The position numbers were made by a program, and so were the translations under genes. Shown here one piece after another: positions 16,823 through 26,291 of a DNA stretch of 34,661 nucleotides. The first letter of the stretch is position 1, and every line of letters starts with the position of its first letter. Origin of the DNA: Crocinitomicaceae bacterium. GTDB lineage: Bacteria; Bacteroidota; Bacteroidia; Flavobacteriales_D; Crocinitomicaceae. Where the stretch lies: positions 1-34,661 of the forward strand of contig JALRJE010000034.1 in assembly GCA_023268965.1 (NCBI GenBank), given 5' to 3'. Below the pieces are notes generated by a model. It had not been told where the DNA came from. It worked only from the letters and a program-made list of their open reading frames with translations, and searched no databases.

Positions 16823-19519
16823 CTAGCGCAGCAAATTGACATGCCCTGTTAGCACCTTGCGCTCATCAAGGTCGGGGTTTTTGTACAAAATGCGATAAGT
16901 GTAAATGCCAGTAGGTGCTTGTAGGGCATCCGGACCATAAGTGCCGTCCCAACCAACAAGGGCATTGCGGCTTTCAAAAATGATTTCTCCCCAACGGTTA
17001 TAGATGGTAAATTCATAGTTTTGAGGGTCGTAGCCCGCATAGAACACTGGGCAAAATACTTGGTTATTTTGGTCGCCATCAGGGGTAAAGCTATTGGGAA
17101 TATAAATCAACTCATTGTATTGATATCCGATACTCACTGACGTAGCATCTGCACATTGTAAATCAGTGAGTGCAGTGAGTGTAATGGTATAACCACTCAT
17201 GGTGTTTTGGAATATATGGGAGGGTTCAAAGTCAAAGGCAGATTGGCCATCTCCGAAATCCCAAACATAGTTGGTTGCACCAGTTGATAAGTTATTAAAC
17301 ATGACGTATTGCGCTTCTTGTGTAAAGACGCTTATTGGCGACTCAAAATTAGCTATAGGTAAGTTTTCTACATAGATATAAGCCGATTCGGTATGGGTGT
17401 CATAACAACCAAAAGAGGTGGTGGCCGCAAGGCTGACATCAAAAGTTCCACCATTGGAGAATACGATGGTGGGTGCACTACCTGATGCAGATAAAGCATT
17501 GCTCGTGGACCAACTATAGGTAGAATTGCTGGCATCATCTGCAGTAAATGTAACGCTCAGCGGTGCACAGCCTTCAAGCGGATTCGCACTAAAGGTTACT
17601 ACTGGAAGCGGATGAACCGTAACGCTACCTGTTGCAGGCAAGCTAGGACAATTGTTGAGCGTGTAAACTACAGATAGGGTGGTATCTTGTAGAGGAATAA
17701 AAGTTTGACTTGCGCCCCCTGCTATATTATTAGCCCCCCATGTATAATTACCGCCCGGTAAATCTGGTGTTGCAGTAAGCGTGACAGGATCAGTTTGGCA
17801 AATGGTAGCGCTGCTGAGCACAACTACAGGAATCGGATTCACGGTAACTTGAGCCGTAGCAGCAGGACTCGTACAATTGTTCAAGGTATAAGTTACCGAA
17901 TAGCTGCTTGTGCTTGCCGGGTTAATCGTGATGGTGTCGTTGACTTCTGTGGTGGACCACAAATATGTTCCCCCAGTCAAATTTGCTGTGGCAATGAGGT
18001 TGATGGTATCACCGTAACAAATGACAGCATTAGCTGTGGTTACCACAGGTATAGGATGCACTAACACGGTCATTTGTGCGGTATCTTGGCAATTTAGAAG
18101 GTCATAAATGACCGCATAGGTTGTCGTTGCTGTGGGGCTCACAGTAATACTAGAACTGTTTGCTGCAATCGGAGACCATGAATAAGTACCACCAGGAAGA
18201 TCTACAATTGTGTTGAGCGTTGTAGAACTTCCAACACAAATGGTATCGTTTGCACCGCTAATAATAGGGTAAGGCTTCAAGATAATTGACCCAGTAACAC
18301 TTGGACTAACACAACCGTTTGAGCTGGTATAAACTACACTGTAATTGGTATTAACACTTGGATTATCGTTGAGTGTAGCAGCAGTTGAGCCATTACTCCA
18401 GAGATAGGTACCGCCTGTGCCAACATTATTGACATATAAAGTGCCACTCGTTCCGATACATATGGAATCGTTTGTAACCGTTGGCTGAGGTGTGGGTTCG
18501 ACTGTTACTGTCACGGTAGATGTTCCGGTGCAACCTGCTGCGCTATACTCTACTGTATATGTGGTTGTGGTGCTCGGCGCTACTGTAAGCGACGGGCCAG
18601 TTCCAACAGGCGCTCCATTAAGGAACCAACTAAAAACACCACCGGCTGTTGGAGAGCTTGCAGTTAGTGTGCCCGTGGCACCTTCACAAATGGTAATAGG
18701 GTTTACGGTTATGGACGGTCCTGGGTTAACAGTCACGGTAGTTGTTGCATTCACAGTTCCACAATTGGGAACGGTTAATGTGACGGTATAAGTACCTGCA
18801 GCAAGGAGTGTGGGACTCGGAATTGAAGGGTTTTGTTGCGTAGAGCTAAAGTTGTTAGGCCCAGCCCAAGACCAACTATAGTTTGTTCCGGTTGGGTTTG
18901 GGACTGCTCCAAAGTTCAGGGCTTGCCCACTGCAAATAGGGCTGGTATTCGATGCTGTTAAGGTAGGCGTTGCACAACAGTTAATATACATGGAAATACG
19001 CCCAATGTTGTAATTGACTTCTGACCAAATGTTAGCCATTGCCGCACCCGTTCCAGCCGGACAAGATTGCATACCGCTTCTTTGAAGCGTGGTATTGAAT
19101 CCGTTGATGCTCGTTACAAAGTTTGCGGGGCCATAGCTGTTTACACAATTGGGCCCTCGGGCACCATAAACACCGATTATTTCTCCGGCGGCAACAGGGA
19201 TATTACATGCAATTACTTGTGTTGCGGGGGCATTAGAAATCGCAAATAATTGAATAAAATTGTTAGTGGTAGCGGCAAATGCAGGTGGCGGGCCAGCAGT
19301 AAATCGAACTACACGAATCGTTTGCGTACCTGTGGCACTGGCATCGGGCGGAATGTAAAGGCCACAAATGGTAAAACTTGTCGGGGCAGTGAAATGGTAC
19401 CCTCGAATCATGCTGGTAAATGTATTTGTCTGTGTACCAACACTTATGGGTGTACCTTGACCATAAGAAACACCAAAAAAAGCAAGGCAAATGCTAAGTA
19501 CAAGTATGAGTCTATTCAT
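16823..19519 (-). CDS. T9SS type B cargo protein with Ig-like/PKD repeats (898 aa)
   Basis: This is a secreted, probably surface-attached protein. The signal peptide spans 1-20. Residues 21-184 form a distinct N-terminal beta-rich module I do not recognise. 185-265 is an Ig/PKD-like domain. Five Ig-like repeats of about 74 residues follow (266-342, 343-416, 417-488, 489-562, 563-636), most with an ICxG near the start and an NC or NGC near the end, suggesting a disulfide per domain. Two PKD domains follow (637-718, 719-800, the second with YVWDFGDG). The C-terminal 803-898 is a gliding-motility-associated/CHU_C sorting domain (YIPNSFTPDGDQNN, FTIYNRWGEIIFES, GHVNLLR). Its start codon directly follows the stop of the upstream paralog. 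Adhesion is a reasonable guess. Confidence 0.9.
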   Translation of the reverse strand: MNRLILVLSICLAFFGVSYGQGTPISVGTQTNTFTSMIRGYHFTAPTSFTICGLYIPPDASATGTQTIRVVRFTAGPPPAFAATTNNFIQLFAISNAPATQVIACNIPVAAGEIIGVYGARGPNCVNSYGPANFVTSINGFNTTLQRSGMQSCPAGTGAAMANIWSEVNYNIGRISMYINCCATPTLTASNTSPICSGQALNFGAVPNPTGTNYSWSWAGPNNFSSTQQNPSIPSPTLLAAGTYTVTLTVPNCGTVNATTTVTVNPGPSITVNPITICEGATGTLTASSPTAGGVFSWFLNGAPVGTGPSLTVAPSTTTTYTVEYSAAGCTGTSTVTVTVEPTPQPTVTNDSICIGTSGTLYVNNVGTGGTYLWSNGSTAATLNDNPSVNTNYSVVYTSSNGCVSPSVTGSIILKPYPIISGANDTICVGSSTTLNTIVDLPGGTYSWSPIAANSSSITVSPTATTTYAVIYDLLNCQDTAQMTVLVHPIPVVTTANAVICYGDTINLIATANLTGGTYLWSTTEVNDTITINPASTSSYSVTYTLNNCTSPAATAQVTVNPIPVVVLSSATICQTDPVTLTATPDLPGGNYTWGANNIAGGASQTFIPLQDTTLSVVYTLNNCPSLPATGSVTVHPLPVVTFSANPLEGCAPLSVTFTADDASNSTYSWSTSNALSASGSAPTIVFSNGGTFDVSLAATTSFGCYDTHTESAYIYVENLPIANFESPISVFTQEAQYVMFNNLSTGATNYVWDFGDGQSAFDFEPSHIFQNTMSGYTITLTALTDLQCADATSVSIGYQYNELIYIPNSFTPDGDQNNQVFCPVFYAGYDPQNYEFTIYNRWGEIIFESRNALVGWDGTYGPDALQAPTGIYTYRILYKNPDLDERKVLTGHVNLLR
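17612..18724 (-). repeat. five tandem Ig-like repeats of about 74 residues
   Basis: The protein-level repeat units (residues 266-636 of the 898-residue T9SS protein) share a V-x-P-x-P linker, an ICxG motif, a GGTYxWS strand and TTTYxVxY. They are diverged at the DNA level. Confidence 0.75.
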
Positions 19520-22500
19520 TTATCGAATCAAATTAATATGGCCCGTAATGGTTTGGCGTTTATCCACTGAAGGTGTTTTTATAGTAATTACATAGGTATA
19601 CGTTCCAGACGGACAAGCGTTGCCTTTTGGTCCATAGGATGCGTCCCAACCAATATTTGGATTGAGTGATTCAAAAATGATTTCTCCCCAGCGGTTGTAG
19701 ATGAGCATTTGGTAGTTAAATGGATCAACACCTGTTGTAAATATAGGAAGAAATGTTTGATTGAATTGATCTCCATCTGGCGTGAAGGTATTTGGAATAT
19801 AATAGACTAACCCTGGGTCAAAACCAATGAAAAAGGATGCGGAATCAGCACAGCCTAAATCAGAGTAAGCGAAGAGTACAACATCGACACCTTGATTTTC
19901 TACTTGAAAAACATGTGTGGGTCCTTCTTCATTTGAAGTTGCACCGTCGCCAAAGTTCCACACATAGCTCGTTGCACCAATAGAACTATTCCAAAAAGAC
20001 AGTGCTTGATTAGGTTCTGTAAATACTTCTGAAGATGGCTCAAAAGACGCTATAGGATAATTATCTACTGCGATCATATTTGGTATTGTGGTGGTGCTAC
20101 TACAACCGTTTAATGTGGTCGTCAAAGAAATGGAGAAAGTACCATTGGTGTTAAAAGTCAGGTTGGTAAGTTCTCCGCTGGCACTGAGTTGATTACTCGT
20201 TTCCCAGGTGTAGGAGGAATAGTTACCGATATCTGCACTGAGGCTGACGCTAAGAGGAACACAACCTTGCAGCACATCAGCAGTAAAGCTACTGATGGGT
20301 TGGGGCAGAACGGTTACCGTTGCTTGAATCGTATCTGACGAACAACCGTTGAGCACATTGAATACTTGAATAGTGGTGTCTTGTTGTGGTGTGAAGGTAT
20401 TTGTAGAACTACCTTGCGTATGATTTGGCCCCCAAAAGAATGTCCCAGAAGGGTTGGCGTTGGCAACAAGGGTAACAGCATTTCCTGCACAAATAGTTTG
20501 GTTACTTATGGTGATATTCGGAACCGGAAAAACCGTGACTGTGGCCGTTGCCGGTGCAGAACTACAGCCATTGACCGTGTAGACCAGAATATAGTTTGTA
20601 GTTACAGTTGGGTTCAAGGTTTGAAAACTAGTAGAACTACCATTAGACCAACTATAGGTTCCGTTTGGTAAATCAACGAAAGCGCCGATGGTAGCAATGT
20701 CTCCGCTGCAAATGGTGTCATTTTGAGTAAGAACCTGAGGAACAGGCTTCACTACAATACTTGCAGTAGCGGTATCTGCACAACCCGCTACACTATAAAT
20801 TACTTGATACGAATTAGTTAGACCCACTACCAAACTAAGGTTGGCTTGATTGCTTGCCGATGGTGACCAAATATACGTGCCTCCTGGGATAGAGACTTGT
20901 GTAGTAATGGTACCGACGCTACCAGCACATGTGGTGTCATTTTGCGCACTGATGGTAGGGTAAGGATTAACTATGACAGTGAGTGTAACAGGATTGGCAC
21001 ACAAACCAACTGTTGGTGTAAAGGTGTAGGTTGTGGTGGCATTGAAGTTGGGCGCCGGATTCCATGAACCAGTTACAGCGTTGGTCGATGTTGTTGGCAG
21101 AACAAATGAAGAACCAATACAAATAGGTGCTATCGCATTAAAAATGGGTGTGGTGTTTGCTTGCTGATTAATTGTAATCGTTGCTGTATCAATACAACCA
21201 TTTGTTCCTGTTGTCGTCACGGTATAGGTGCCTGCTGCTGTGACGGTTAAATTACTTGTGCTTGTGAGTACGGTTGTTCCATTAGACCAACTGTAACTGA
21301 CACCACCACTCGCGTTCAGTTCAATGGAGGTGGTGTTGCAATTGAGATTGTTTGTTCCGGTGATATTCTGAATAAGCGCAACTGGAGGTGTTATATTTTG
21401 TGAAATGACCAGCACTTCGGTATCAATGCACCCGTTAAGCCCTGTTGCTGCTAGCGTGTAAGTACCCGGTGTTGTAATGATTGCGCTACTCGTTGTGGAA
21501 ATAGTTGTCGAACCATTAGACCATGAATAAGTATTGCCTCCAGTACCATTGAGTGTAATAGCTGGCGTACTACAAGTCAAGACCTGGGTATTTGGGGTGG
21601 TGGTAATTGCTGCTACAGGCACTGAAATATCTTGTGTAATAGTAATGCTTGTAGTAGAAGCACAGCCATTTTGGTCTAGAATACCAAGCGTGTAAGTTCC
21701 GGGTGTTGTAACGGAGATCGTTGGACCTGTTGAAATAGGAATAACGCCATTGGCCCAAGCAAAAGACCCGCTTCCAACGGCACTAAGACTTATCGTTGTT
21801 TGAGAGCAGTTTAAAACGGTCGTGTTTGGGGTATTGGCAATACTAAGAGACGGCAATGGATTCACTACAACTGAAATAGTTGCCGGCAGCGCACAAAGAC
21901 CTGCGGTTGGTGTAAACGTATAAGTTGTCGTTTGTAAGTTATTTGGAGCTGGTGACCAAGTACCAGTGATACCACTTGTTGAAGTGGCTGGCAATGCCGG
22001 AAAAGCACCTCCAGAACAAATCGCTGCAATTGGTGCAAAACTTGGCGTAATGTTCGGATTGACAACAATGACGCCATTCAAATTAGACGTTCCATTCCAG
22101 AAACCTCCGCCTGTTGTATTGTATCCACCATAAACTGTGCAGCCGTTGTAGGTGTAGCTAAATGCATAGTAGTAAGTTCCGGGAGCAAGGTTACTCAGGG
22201 TTCCTTGATATTCGTCGTTGTTTGGATTCACTAATGAAGCCGGATTGTACGTTGCGCTGGACCATGCACTAAGCGGCCATGTTGCTGGGTCAGTATCAGT
22301 GGTACTTATGCCATACTGAACGGTAATGCCCGCACCTTGACCAACTGCTTCTGTAAGCCCAGCTTCAAACACTTGACCGTAGATGGTTATACTTTGCCCT
22401 TCACAAATGGAGCTATTTCCGGGCGCTTGAATATTTGCAAAATCAAGCCCATTGATTTGAGTGGCAGTAATGGAACTATTTGCACTACAACCACCAATTG

Positions 22501-23344
22501 TATACTGGACATTATAGGACGTGGTGGCATTAGGGCTGACCGTTATCGAATTGGTTGTTTGCCCACCAGGTGTCCAAAGAAAAGCACCTCCTGTTGGAGT
22601 GCCATTGGCACTTAGCGTTACAGAAGTACCCTGACAAAATGTTTGCGCTGTACCAGAAACTGTTGGTGTTGGGTTAACCGTTACAACGACCTGATCTTGG
22701 CTTGTACAGGTACCTTGGGTAGCTGTTAGGGTGTAAGTGGAGGTGCTGGTTGGTGTAGCTATTGGGTTGAGAATATTTGTGGCGCTCAGACCCGCTGCGG
22801 GGCTCCATAAAATAGTGAGTGGCGCTGTACTCCCTGAACCGCTTCCAATAGATGCAACGCCAGCCAATTGAACAGAGCCCCCAGCACAGAGTGTAAGGTC
22901 ATTGCCTGCATTTACAATTGGGTTGGTGCAACTTGTAGTTGGACAACTCGTAAAGTACGAAACAGAAGCAGCACCAAAAAGTGGTTGGCAAAGAAACTGA
23001 GAAAGTTGTATGCTGTATGCACCACTGGTTGGACAAAGCCAAACAGCATTGCTTTGTAAAAAACCACATTGGTCGTCCCAACCTTGCACAAACATACCCG
23101 CTGCATTATAAATTCGTAAATAGGTATCTACATTACTCAAACCACATGTTGCAAATGTGTAAGTGCAGCCAGCGGTAGCAGAAAAAGTAAAAACTGGAGC
23201 AGTTCCAGCTGGAAAAGTTGCCGTAAATTGAGTTGTAGTGGTTGGTGTAATCGCCGTAGTACTCGTCGGGGGGGTGCAATATTGCGCGTGCAGCCGAACA
23301 TAGAACAACGAAAAAATCAAAAACAAGAAAAGCCAAAAACGCAT
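19520..23344 (-). CDS. T9SS type B cargo protein with SprB-like, Ig-like and PKD repeats (1274 aa)
   Basis: Signal peptide 1-20 is followed by an N-terminal beta-sandwich-like module with several cysteines (21-134), two Ig-like domains (139-225, 226-297) and an unnamed module (298-430). A 65-residue unit (433-497, TPSFAPIAAICSGG...) and a similar one (732-794, TPIFNAIAPICIGS...) flank three further repeats (498-572, 573-652, 653-728). Three Ig-like domains (795-867, 868-939, 940-1012), two PKD domains (1013-1092, 1093-1173 with YVWNFGDG) and a CHU_C sorting domain (1178-1274: YIPNTFTPDGDQFNQ, NRWGEIIFES, GHINLIR) complete it. The flanking units resemble repeats of SprB-type gliding adhesins. 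It is secreted through the type IX system and retained at the surface by family analogy. The stop codon abuts the next gene's ATG. Confidence 0.9.
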   Translation of the reverse strand: MRFWLFLFLIFSLFYVRLHAQYCTPPTSTTAITPTTTTQFTATFPAGTAPVFTFSATAGCTYTFATCGLSNVDTYLRIYNAAGMFVQGWDDQCGFLQSNAVWLCPTSGAYSIQLSQFLCQPLFGAASVSYFTSCPTTSCTNPIVNAGNDLTLCAGGSVQLAGVASIGSGSGSTAPLTILWSPAAGLSATNILNPIATPTSTSTYTLTATQGTCTSQDQVVVTVNPTPTVSGTAQTFCQGTSVTLSANGTPTGGAFLWTPGGQTTNSITVSPNATTSYNVQYTIGGCSANSSITATQINGLDFANIQAPGNSSICEGQSITIYGQVFEAGLTEAVGQGAGITVQYGISTTDTDPATWPLSAWSSATYNPASLVNPNNDEYQGTLSNLAPGTYYYAFSYTYNGCTVYGGYNTTGGGFWNGTSNLNGVIVVNPNITPSFAPIAAICSGGAFPALPATSTSGITGTWSPAPNNLQTTTYTFTPTAGLCALPATISVVVNPLPSLSIANTPNTTVLNCSQTTISLSAVGSGSFAWANGVIPISTGPTISVTTPGTYTLGILDQNGCASTTSITITQDISVPVAAITTTPNTQVLTCSTPAITLNGTGGNTYSWSNGSTTISTTSSAIITTPGTYTLAATGLNGCIDTEVLVISQNITPPVALIQNITGTNNLNCNTTSIELNASGGVSYSWSNGTTVLTSTSNLTVTAAGTYTVTTTGTNGCIDTATITINQQANTTPIFNAIAPICIGSSFVLPTTSTNAVTGSWNPAPNFNATTTYTFTPTVGLCANPVTLTVIVNPYPTISAQNDTTCAGSVGTITTQVSIPGGTYIWSPSASNQANLSLVVGLTNSYQVIYSVAGCADTATASIVVKPVPQVLTQNDTICSGDIATIGAFVDLPNGTYSWSNGSSTSFQTLNPTVTTNYILVYTVNGCSSAPATATVTVFPVPNITISNQTICAGNAVTLVANANPSGTFFWGPNHTQGSSTNTFTPQQDTTIQVFNVLNGCSSDTIQATVTVLPQPISSFTADVLQGCVPLSVSLSADIGNYSSYTWETSNQLSASGELTNLTFNTNGTFSISLTTTLNGCSSTTTIPNMIAVDNYPIASFEPSSEVFTEPNQALSFWNSSIGATSYVWNFGDGATSNEEGPTHVFQVENQGVDVVLFAYSDLGCADSASFFIGFDPGLVYYIPNTFTPDGDQFNQTFLPIFTTGVDPFNYQMLIYNRWGEIIFESLNPNIGWDASYGPKGNACPSGTYTYVITIKTPSVDKRQTITGHINLIR
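21161..21853 (-). repeat. three tandem repeats of 75-80 residues in the 1274-aa protein
   Basis: Residues 498-728 hold three copies with NTxVLxC or NNLNC, SYSWSNG, GTYTL/GTYTV and NGCIDT signatures. They are bounded on both sides by a different pair of mutually similar units. Confidence 0.75.
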
Positions 23345-23427
23345 GGAAGGTAGTAGTTCAGGTTTAGCGGGTTAAATTTAACAAAACCCAAACGATTCAA
23401 TGACACAAACGTTGCCTTTAGTTTGAC

Positions 23428-23457
23428 AAAAAAGGCTTCCGAAGAAGCCTTTTTTTT
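23428..23457 (-). terminator. intrinsic terminator after accC with UUCG loop
   Basis: AAGGCTTC (23432-23439) pairs with GAAGCCTT (23444-23451). On the minus strand the loop reads TTCG closed by C-G, an extra-stable cUUCGg tetraloop, followed by six T. The accC stop codon (23456-23458) abuts the hairpin's A/T flank. The flanking A and T tracts on both sides mean it could also act on plus-strand transcripts, though no plus-strand gene reaches it. Confidence 0.88.
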
Positions 23458-24790
23458 AAAATTCAAAGGTGTCCATGAACTTAGTGGTGAAGTTCCCGGA
23501 GTTGAAGTCGGAATTCTCCATGAGTTTTTGGTGAAAAGGAATGGTTGTTTTAACACCACCTATCACGTATTCACTGAGTGCTCTTTTCATTTTTAGAATG
23601 GCTTCCTCTCTGGTTTGAGCTACAACAATGAGTTTAGAAATCATGGAGTCGTAATGAGGAGGAATAGAATACCCTGCATAGACATGTGCATCAATTCTTA
23701 CGCCGTGCCCTCCTGGGCAATGGTAATCGGTTATTTTCCCTGGACTCGGACGAAAATCAGCGTAAGGATCTTCGGCATTAATGCGACACTGAATAGCGTG
23801 CATGGTTGGGTAGTAATTTTTACCTGAAATTTTTTCTCCGGCTGCAATTTTGATTTGCTCCTTGATGAGGTCAAAATTGATGACTTCTTCGGTTATCGTG
23901 TGCTCCACTTGAATACGTGTATTCATTTCCATGAAGTAGAAGTCACGGTTTTTGTCCACTAAAAACTCAACGGTACCAACGCCTTCATATTTGACGGCTT
24001 TAGCTGCTTTGATGGCCGCTTGGCCCATACGCTCGCGCAGTTCGTCTGTCATGAATGGCGAAGGTGTTTCTTCAACTAATTTTTGATGACGGCGCTGAAT
24101 AGAGCAATCGCGCTCCGAGAGGTGACAAGCATTACCGTATTGGTCTCCGGCAATCTGAATTTCAATATGGCGTGGTTCTTCGATGAACTTTTCCATGTAA
24201 ATACCGTCGTTTCCAAATGCTGCTCCAGCTTCTTGACGTGCGGAGTCCCAGGCGACTTCCATTTGGTCTTTTTTCCAGACGATGCGCATGCCTTTACCAC
24301 CACCACCAGCAGTTGCTTTTAGTATGACAGGGTATTTCACGGCTTCTGCCGTAACAAAGGCATCGTCAAGATCTTTTAATAAGCCTGTAGAACCTGGTAT
24401 ACATGGAACGCCAGCAGCTATCATGGTTGCTTTTGCTGTGGATTTGTCTCCCATGCCAGCAATTTGTTCGGGCAAAGCACCAATGAATTTGATGCCATGT
24501 TCCTGACAAACTTTGGAAAACTTCTCGTTTTCGGAAAGAAATCCATAGCCTGGGTGAATAGCATCAGCATTGGTAATTTCTGCCGCTGCAATGATATTTG
24601 GGATACTTAAATAAGATAAGGCACTGGTTGGAGGGCCAATACACACTGCTTCGTCGGCAAAACGTACGGGCAAGCTGTCTTTGTCTGCGGTAGAGTAAAC
24701 TGCTACCGTTTTGATGCCCATTTCTTTGCAAGTACGAATAACGCGCAACGCAATTTCACCGCGATTGGCGATCAAAATTTTCTTAAACAT
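23456..24790 (-). CDS. accC: acetyl-CoA carboxylase, biotin carboxylase subunit
   Basis: This ATP-grasp enzyme carboxylates biotin on AccB with bicarbonate and ATP, the first half-reaction of malonyl-CoA synthesis. Start taken at 24790 ([20 protein letters not shown]), the invariant AccC N-terminus. A longer in-frame start at 24814 would overlap accB. The 444 residues include the Gly-rich ATP loop AGGGGKGMR (161-169), [12 protein letters not shown] (226-238, with Cys230, His236 and Lys238) and [10 protein letters not shown] (288-297, with Glu288, Arg292 and Glu296), the same numbering as the E. coli enzyme. It lies 10 bases after accB and is followed at once by a strong terminator, marking the end of the operon. 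Confidence 0.97.
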   Translation of the reverse strand: MFKKILIANRGEIALRVIRTCKEMGIKTVAVYSTADKDSLPVRFADEAVCIGPPTSALSYLSIPNIIAAAEITNADAIHPGYGFLSENEKFSKVCQEHGIKFIGALPEQIAGMGDKSTAKATMIAAGVPCIPGSTGLLKDLDDAFVTAEAVKYPVILKATAGGGGKGMRIVWKKDQMEVAWDSARQEAGAAFGNDGIYMEKFIEEPRHIEIQIAGDQYGNACHLSERDCSIQRRHQKLVEETPSPFMTDELRERMGQAAIKAAKAVKYEGVGTVEFLVDKNRDFYFMEMNTRIQVEHTITEEVINFDLIKEQIKIAAGEKISGKNYYPTMHAIQCRINAEDPYADFRPSPGKITDYHCPGGHGVRIDAHVYAGYSIPPHYDSMISKLIVVAQTREEAILKMKRALSEYVIGGVKTTIPFHQKLMENSDFNSGNFTTKFMDTFEF

Positions 24791-24800
24791 AATGCTATTT

Positions 24801-25271
24801 TTAAGCTGGGTCAACCAAGAACAATGGCTGATCGTAGTCCACAGGGCTCGCGTTGTCTACGAGAACCTTTATAATTTTTCCTGAAATTTCTGCTTCAATT
24901 TCATTGAAGGTCTTCATGGCTTCAATAATACATACTTTATCTCCTTTTTGAATGGTGTCGCCAACATTTACAAAGGCGTCTTTGTCCGGCCCTGGTGTGC
25001 GATAAAAAGTACCTATCATTGGAGATTTTACCGTAATGTATTTGCTGTTTTCGTTGCTGTTTTCCTTGTTTTCAGTGGTTGTGGGAGCAACATTGGTTAC
25101 AACAGGGGCTGCAGCAATAGGAGCTGTTGCAACAGGAGCGGCCTGATACATGATTGGTTCGGTTTGACTTCCTTTGATTGAAATGCGAAAACCCTCTCTT
25201 TCGATTTCAACTTTGCCGAGTCCTGATTTGGATACCAATTTGATGAGGTCTTTGATTTCTTCTAAATTCAT
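24801..25271 (-). CDS. accB: acetyl-CoA carboxylase biotin carboxyl carrier protein
   Basis: This 156-residue carrier has a short N-terminal helical region (1-40), an Ala/Pro/Thr-rich linker (about 42-68) and a C-terminal biotinyl domain (about 78-156). The biotin site is [12 protein letters not shown] with Lys120. The residue after the lysine is Thr where most AccB proteins have a hydrophobic one (MKM, MKL), a small oddity that should not abolish biotinylation. [12 protein letters not shown] (83-95 region) is the AccB-type thumb sequence. It lies between fabH and accC and has its own candidate promoter in the 28-base gap after fabH. Confidence 0.96.
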   Translation of the reverse strand: MNLEEIKDLIKLVSKSGLGKVEIEREGFRISIKGSQTEPIMYQAAPVATAPIAAAPVVTNVAPTTTENKENSNENSKYITVKSPMIGTFYRTPGPDKDAFVNVGDTIQKGDKVCIIEAMKTFNEIEAEISGKIIKVLVDNASPVDYDQPLFLVDPA

Positions 25272-25285
25272 GGTTTAATTTTTTT

Positions 25286-25293
25286 CAAAGTTA
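25286..25293 (-). promoter_or_regulatory. internal -7 promoter element TAACTTTG before accB
   Basis: CAAAGTTA on the forward strand reads TAACTTTG on the minus strand. It lies in the short fabH-accB gap and predicts a leader of about 11 bases, allowing accBC to be made apart from the rest of the operon. The -33 region is weak. Confidence 0.45.
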
Positions 25294-25299
25294 ATTTAA

Positions 25300-26289
25300 T
25301 TATGAATTGTAGGCCCATTTGAGGTAAATTGCTCCCCAAGTGAAGCCGCCGCCAAATGCGGAAAGAATAAGTACATCGCCTTTCTTTAATTGACTTTCGT
25401 AGTCCCAAAGACAGAGTGGCAAAGTGCCGGCGGTAGTATTGCCGTAACGTTCAATATTGATCATGACCTTTTCTTTCGTAAGGCCCATTCGATTTGCCGT
25501 GGCATCTATGATTCTAAGATTTGCTTGATGTGGAACCAACCAACTGACGTCTTCGCTGGTTAGGTGATTGCGCTCCATAATTTCAGCTGAGACATCTGCC
25601 ATGTTGGTCACTGCAAATTTAAAAACAGCCTGACCTTCTTGCTTTACATAGTGCTGGCGGTTTTCAACCGTTTCAATTGAGGCGGGCATGTAGGATCCGC
25701 CGGCAGGTTGTTGGAGGAATTGACGACCTGATCCATCGCTTTTTAAAATGAAGTCCAATACTCCGTTTCCTTCATCGTTTGGCTCGAGTAATACTGCACC
25801 AGCACCATCTCCGAAAATAACACAAGTAGTCCGGTCTTGATAATCGATGATAGAGGTCATTTTATCAACGCCAATGACCACTACTTTTTTATGTTTACCT
25901 GATTCAATAAATTGAGCTCCGGTGGATAGCGCATAGAGAAAACCTGAACAAGCTGCATTTAGATCATAGCTCCAGGCATTTTTCATGCCAACTTTGTCAC
26001 ACACGATATTGGCGGTACTTGGAAAGGGGTGGTCAGGGGTTACTGTTCCGACAATAACGAGTTCGATATCTAGCGGATCAATGCCTTTTTTTTCAAGAAG
26101 TGCTTTGACTGCTGCGGCTGCCATGTCAGAACTTGCGCCATCTTTCATGATGCGGCGCTCTTTGATACCTGTACGGCTTGTGATCCATTCGTCAGAAGTA
26201 TCAACCAACTTGGCTAAATCTTCGTTTGATAAAATATGTTCAGGCACATAGCCCTGAACTGCAGTTATGGCAGCGGTGATTTTACCCAT
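25300..26289 (-). CDS. fabH: beta-ketoacyl-ACP synthase III
   Basis: This enzyme starts fatty-acid synthesis by condensing an acyl-CoA primer with malonyl-ACP. The catalytic triad is visible in the 329 residues: Cys114 in [11 protein letters not shown], His254 in VPHQANLRI and Asn284 in RYGNTTAGT. The C-terminal [15 protein letters not shown] is the family signature. In Bacteroidetes such enzymes often use branched primers, but that preference cannot be read from the sequence here. It starts 2 bases after plsX ends, within the lipid operon. Confidence 0.97.
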   Translation of the reverse strand: MGKITAAITAVQGYVPEHILSNEDLAKLVDTSDEWITSRTGIKERRIMKDGASSDMAAAAVKALLEKKGIDPLDIELVIVGTVTPDHPFPSTANIVCDKVGMKNAWSYDLNAACSGFLYALSTGAQFIESGKHKKVVVIGVDKMTSIIDYQDRTTCVIFGDGAGAVLLEPNDEGNGVLDFILKSDGSGRQFLQQPAGGSYMPASIETVENRQHYVKQEGQAVFKFAVTNMADVSAEIMERNHLTSEDVSWLVPHQANLRIIDATANRMGLTKEKVMINIERYGNTTAGTLPLCLWDYESQLKKGDVLILSAFGGGFTWGAIYLKWAYNS

Positions 26290-26291
26290 GA

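Noticed and set aside
18492-18791. 99-codon plus-strand frame rich in Val/Thr/Pro opposite a T9SS gene
   Set aside because: It is the mirror of Thr/Val-rich Ig-like repeats on the minus strand; biased codons open the complementary frame.
21161-21853. Repeat block considered as a CRISPR or satellite array
   Set aside because: The repetition is at protein level with diverged DNA, period about 230 bases, and fully in frame; there are no short identical repeats with unique spacers.
23345-23427. Promoter for the T9SS pair
   Set aside because: Only a TAAATTTA near-match with poor -33 spacing was found. A promoter must exist after the accC terminator, but I cannot place it.
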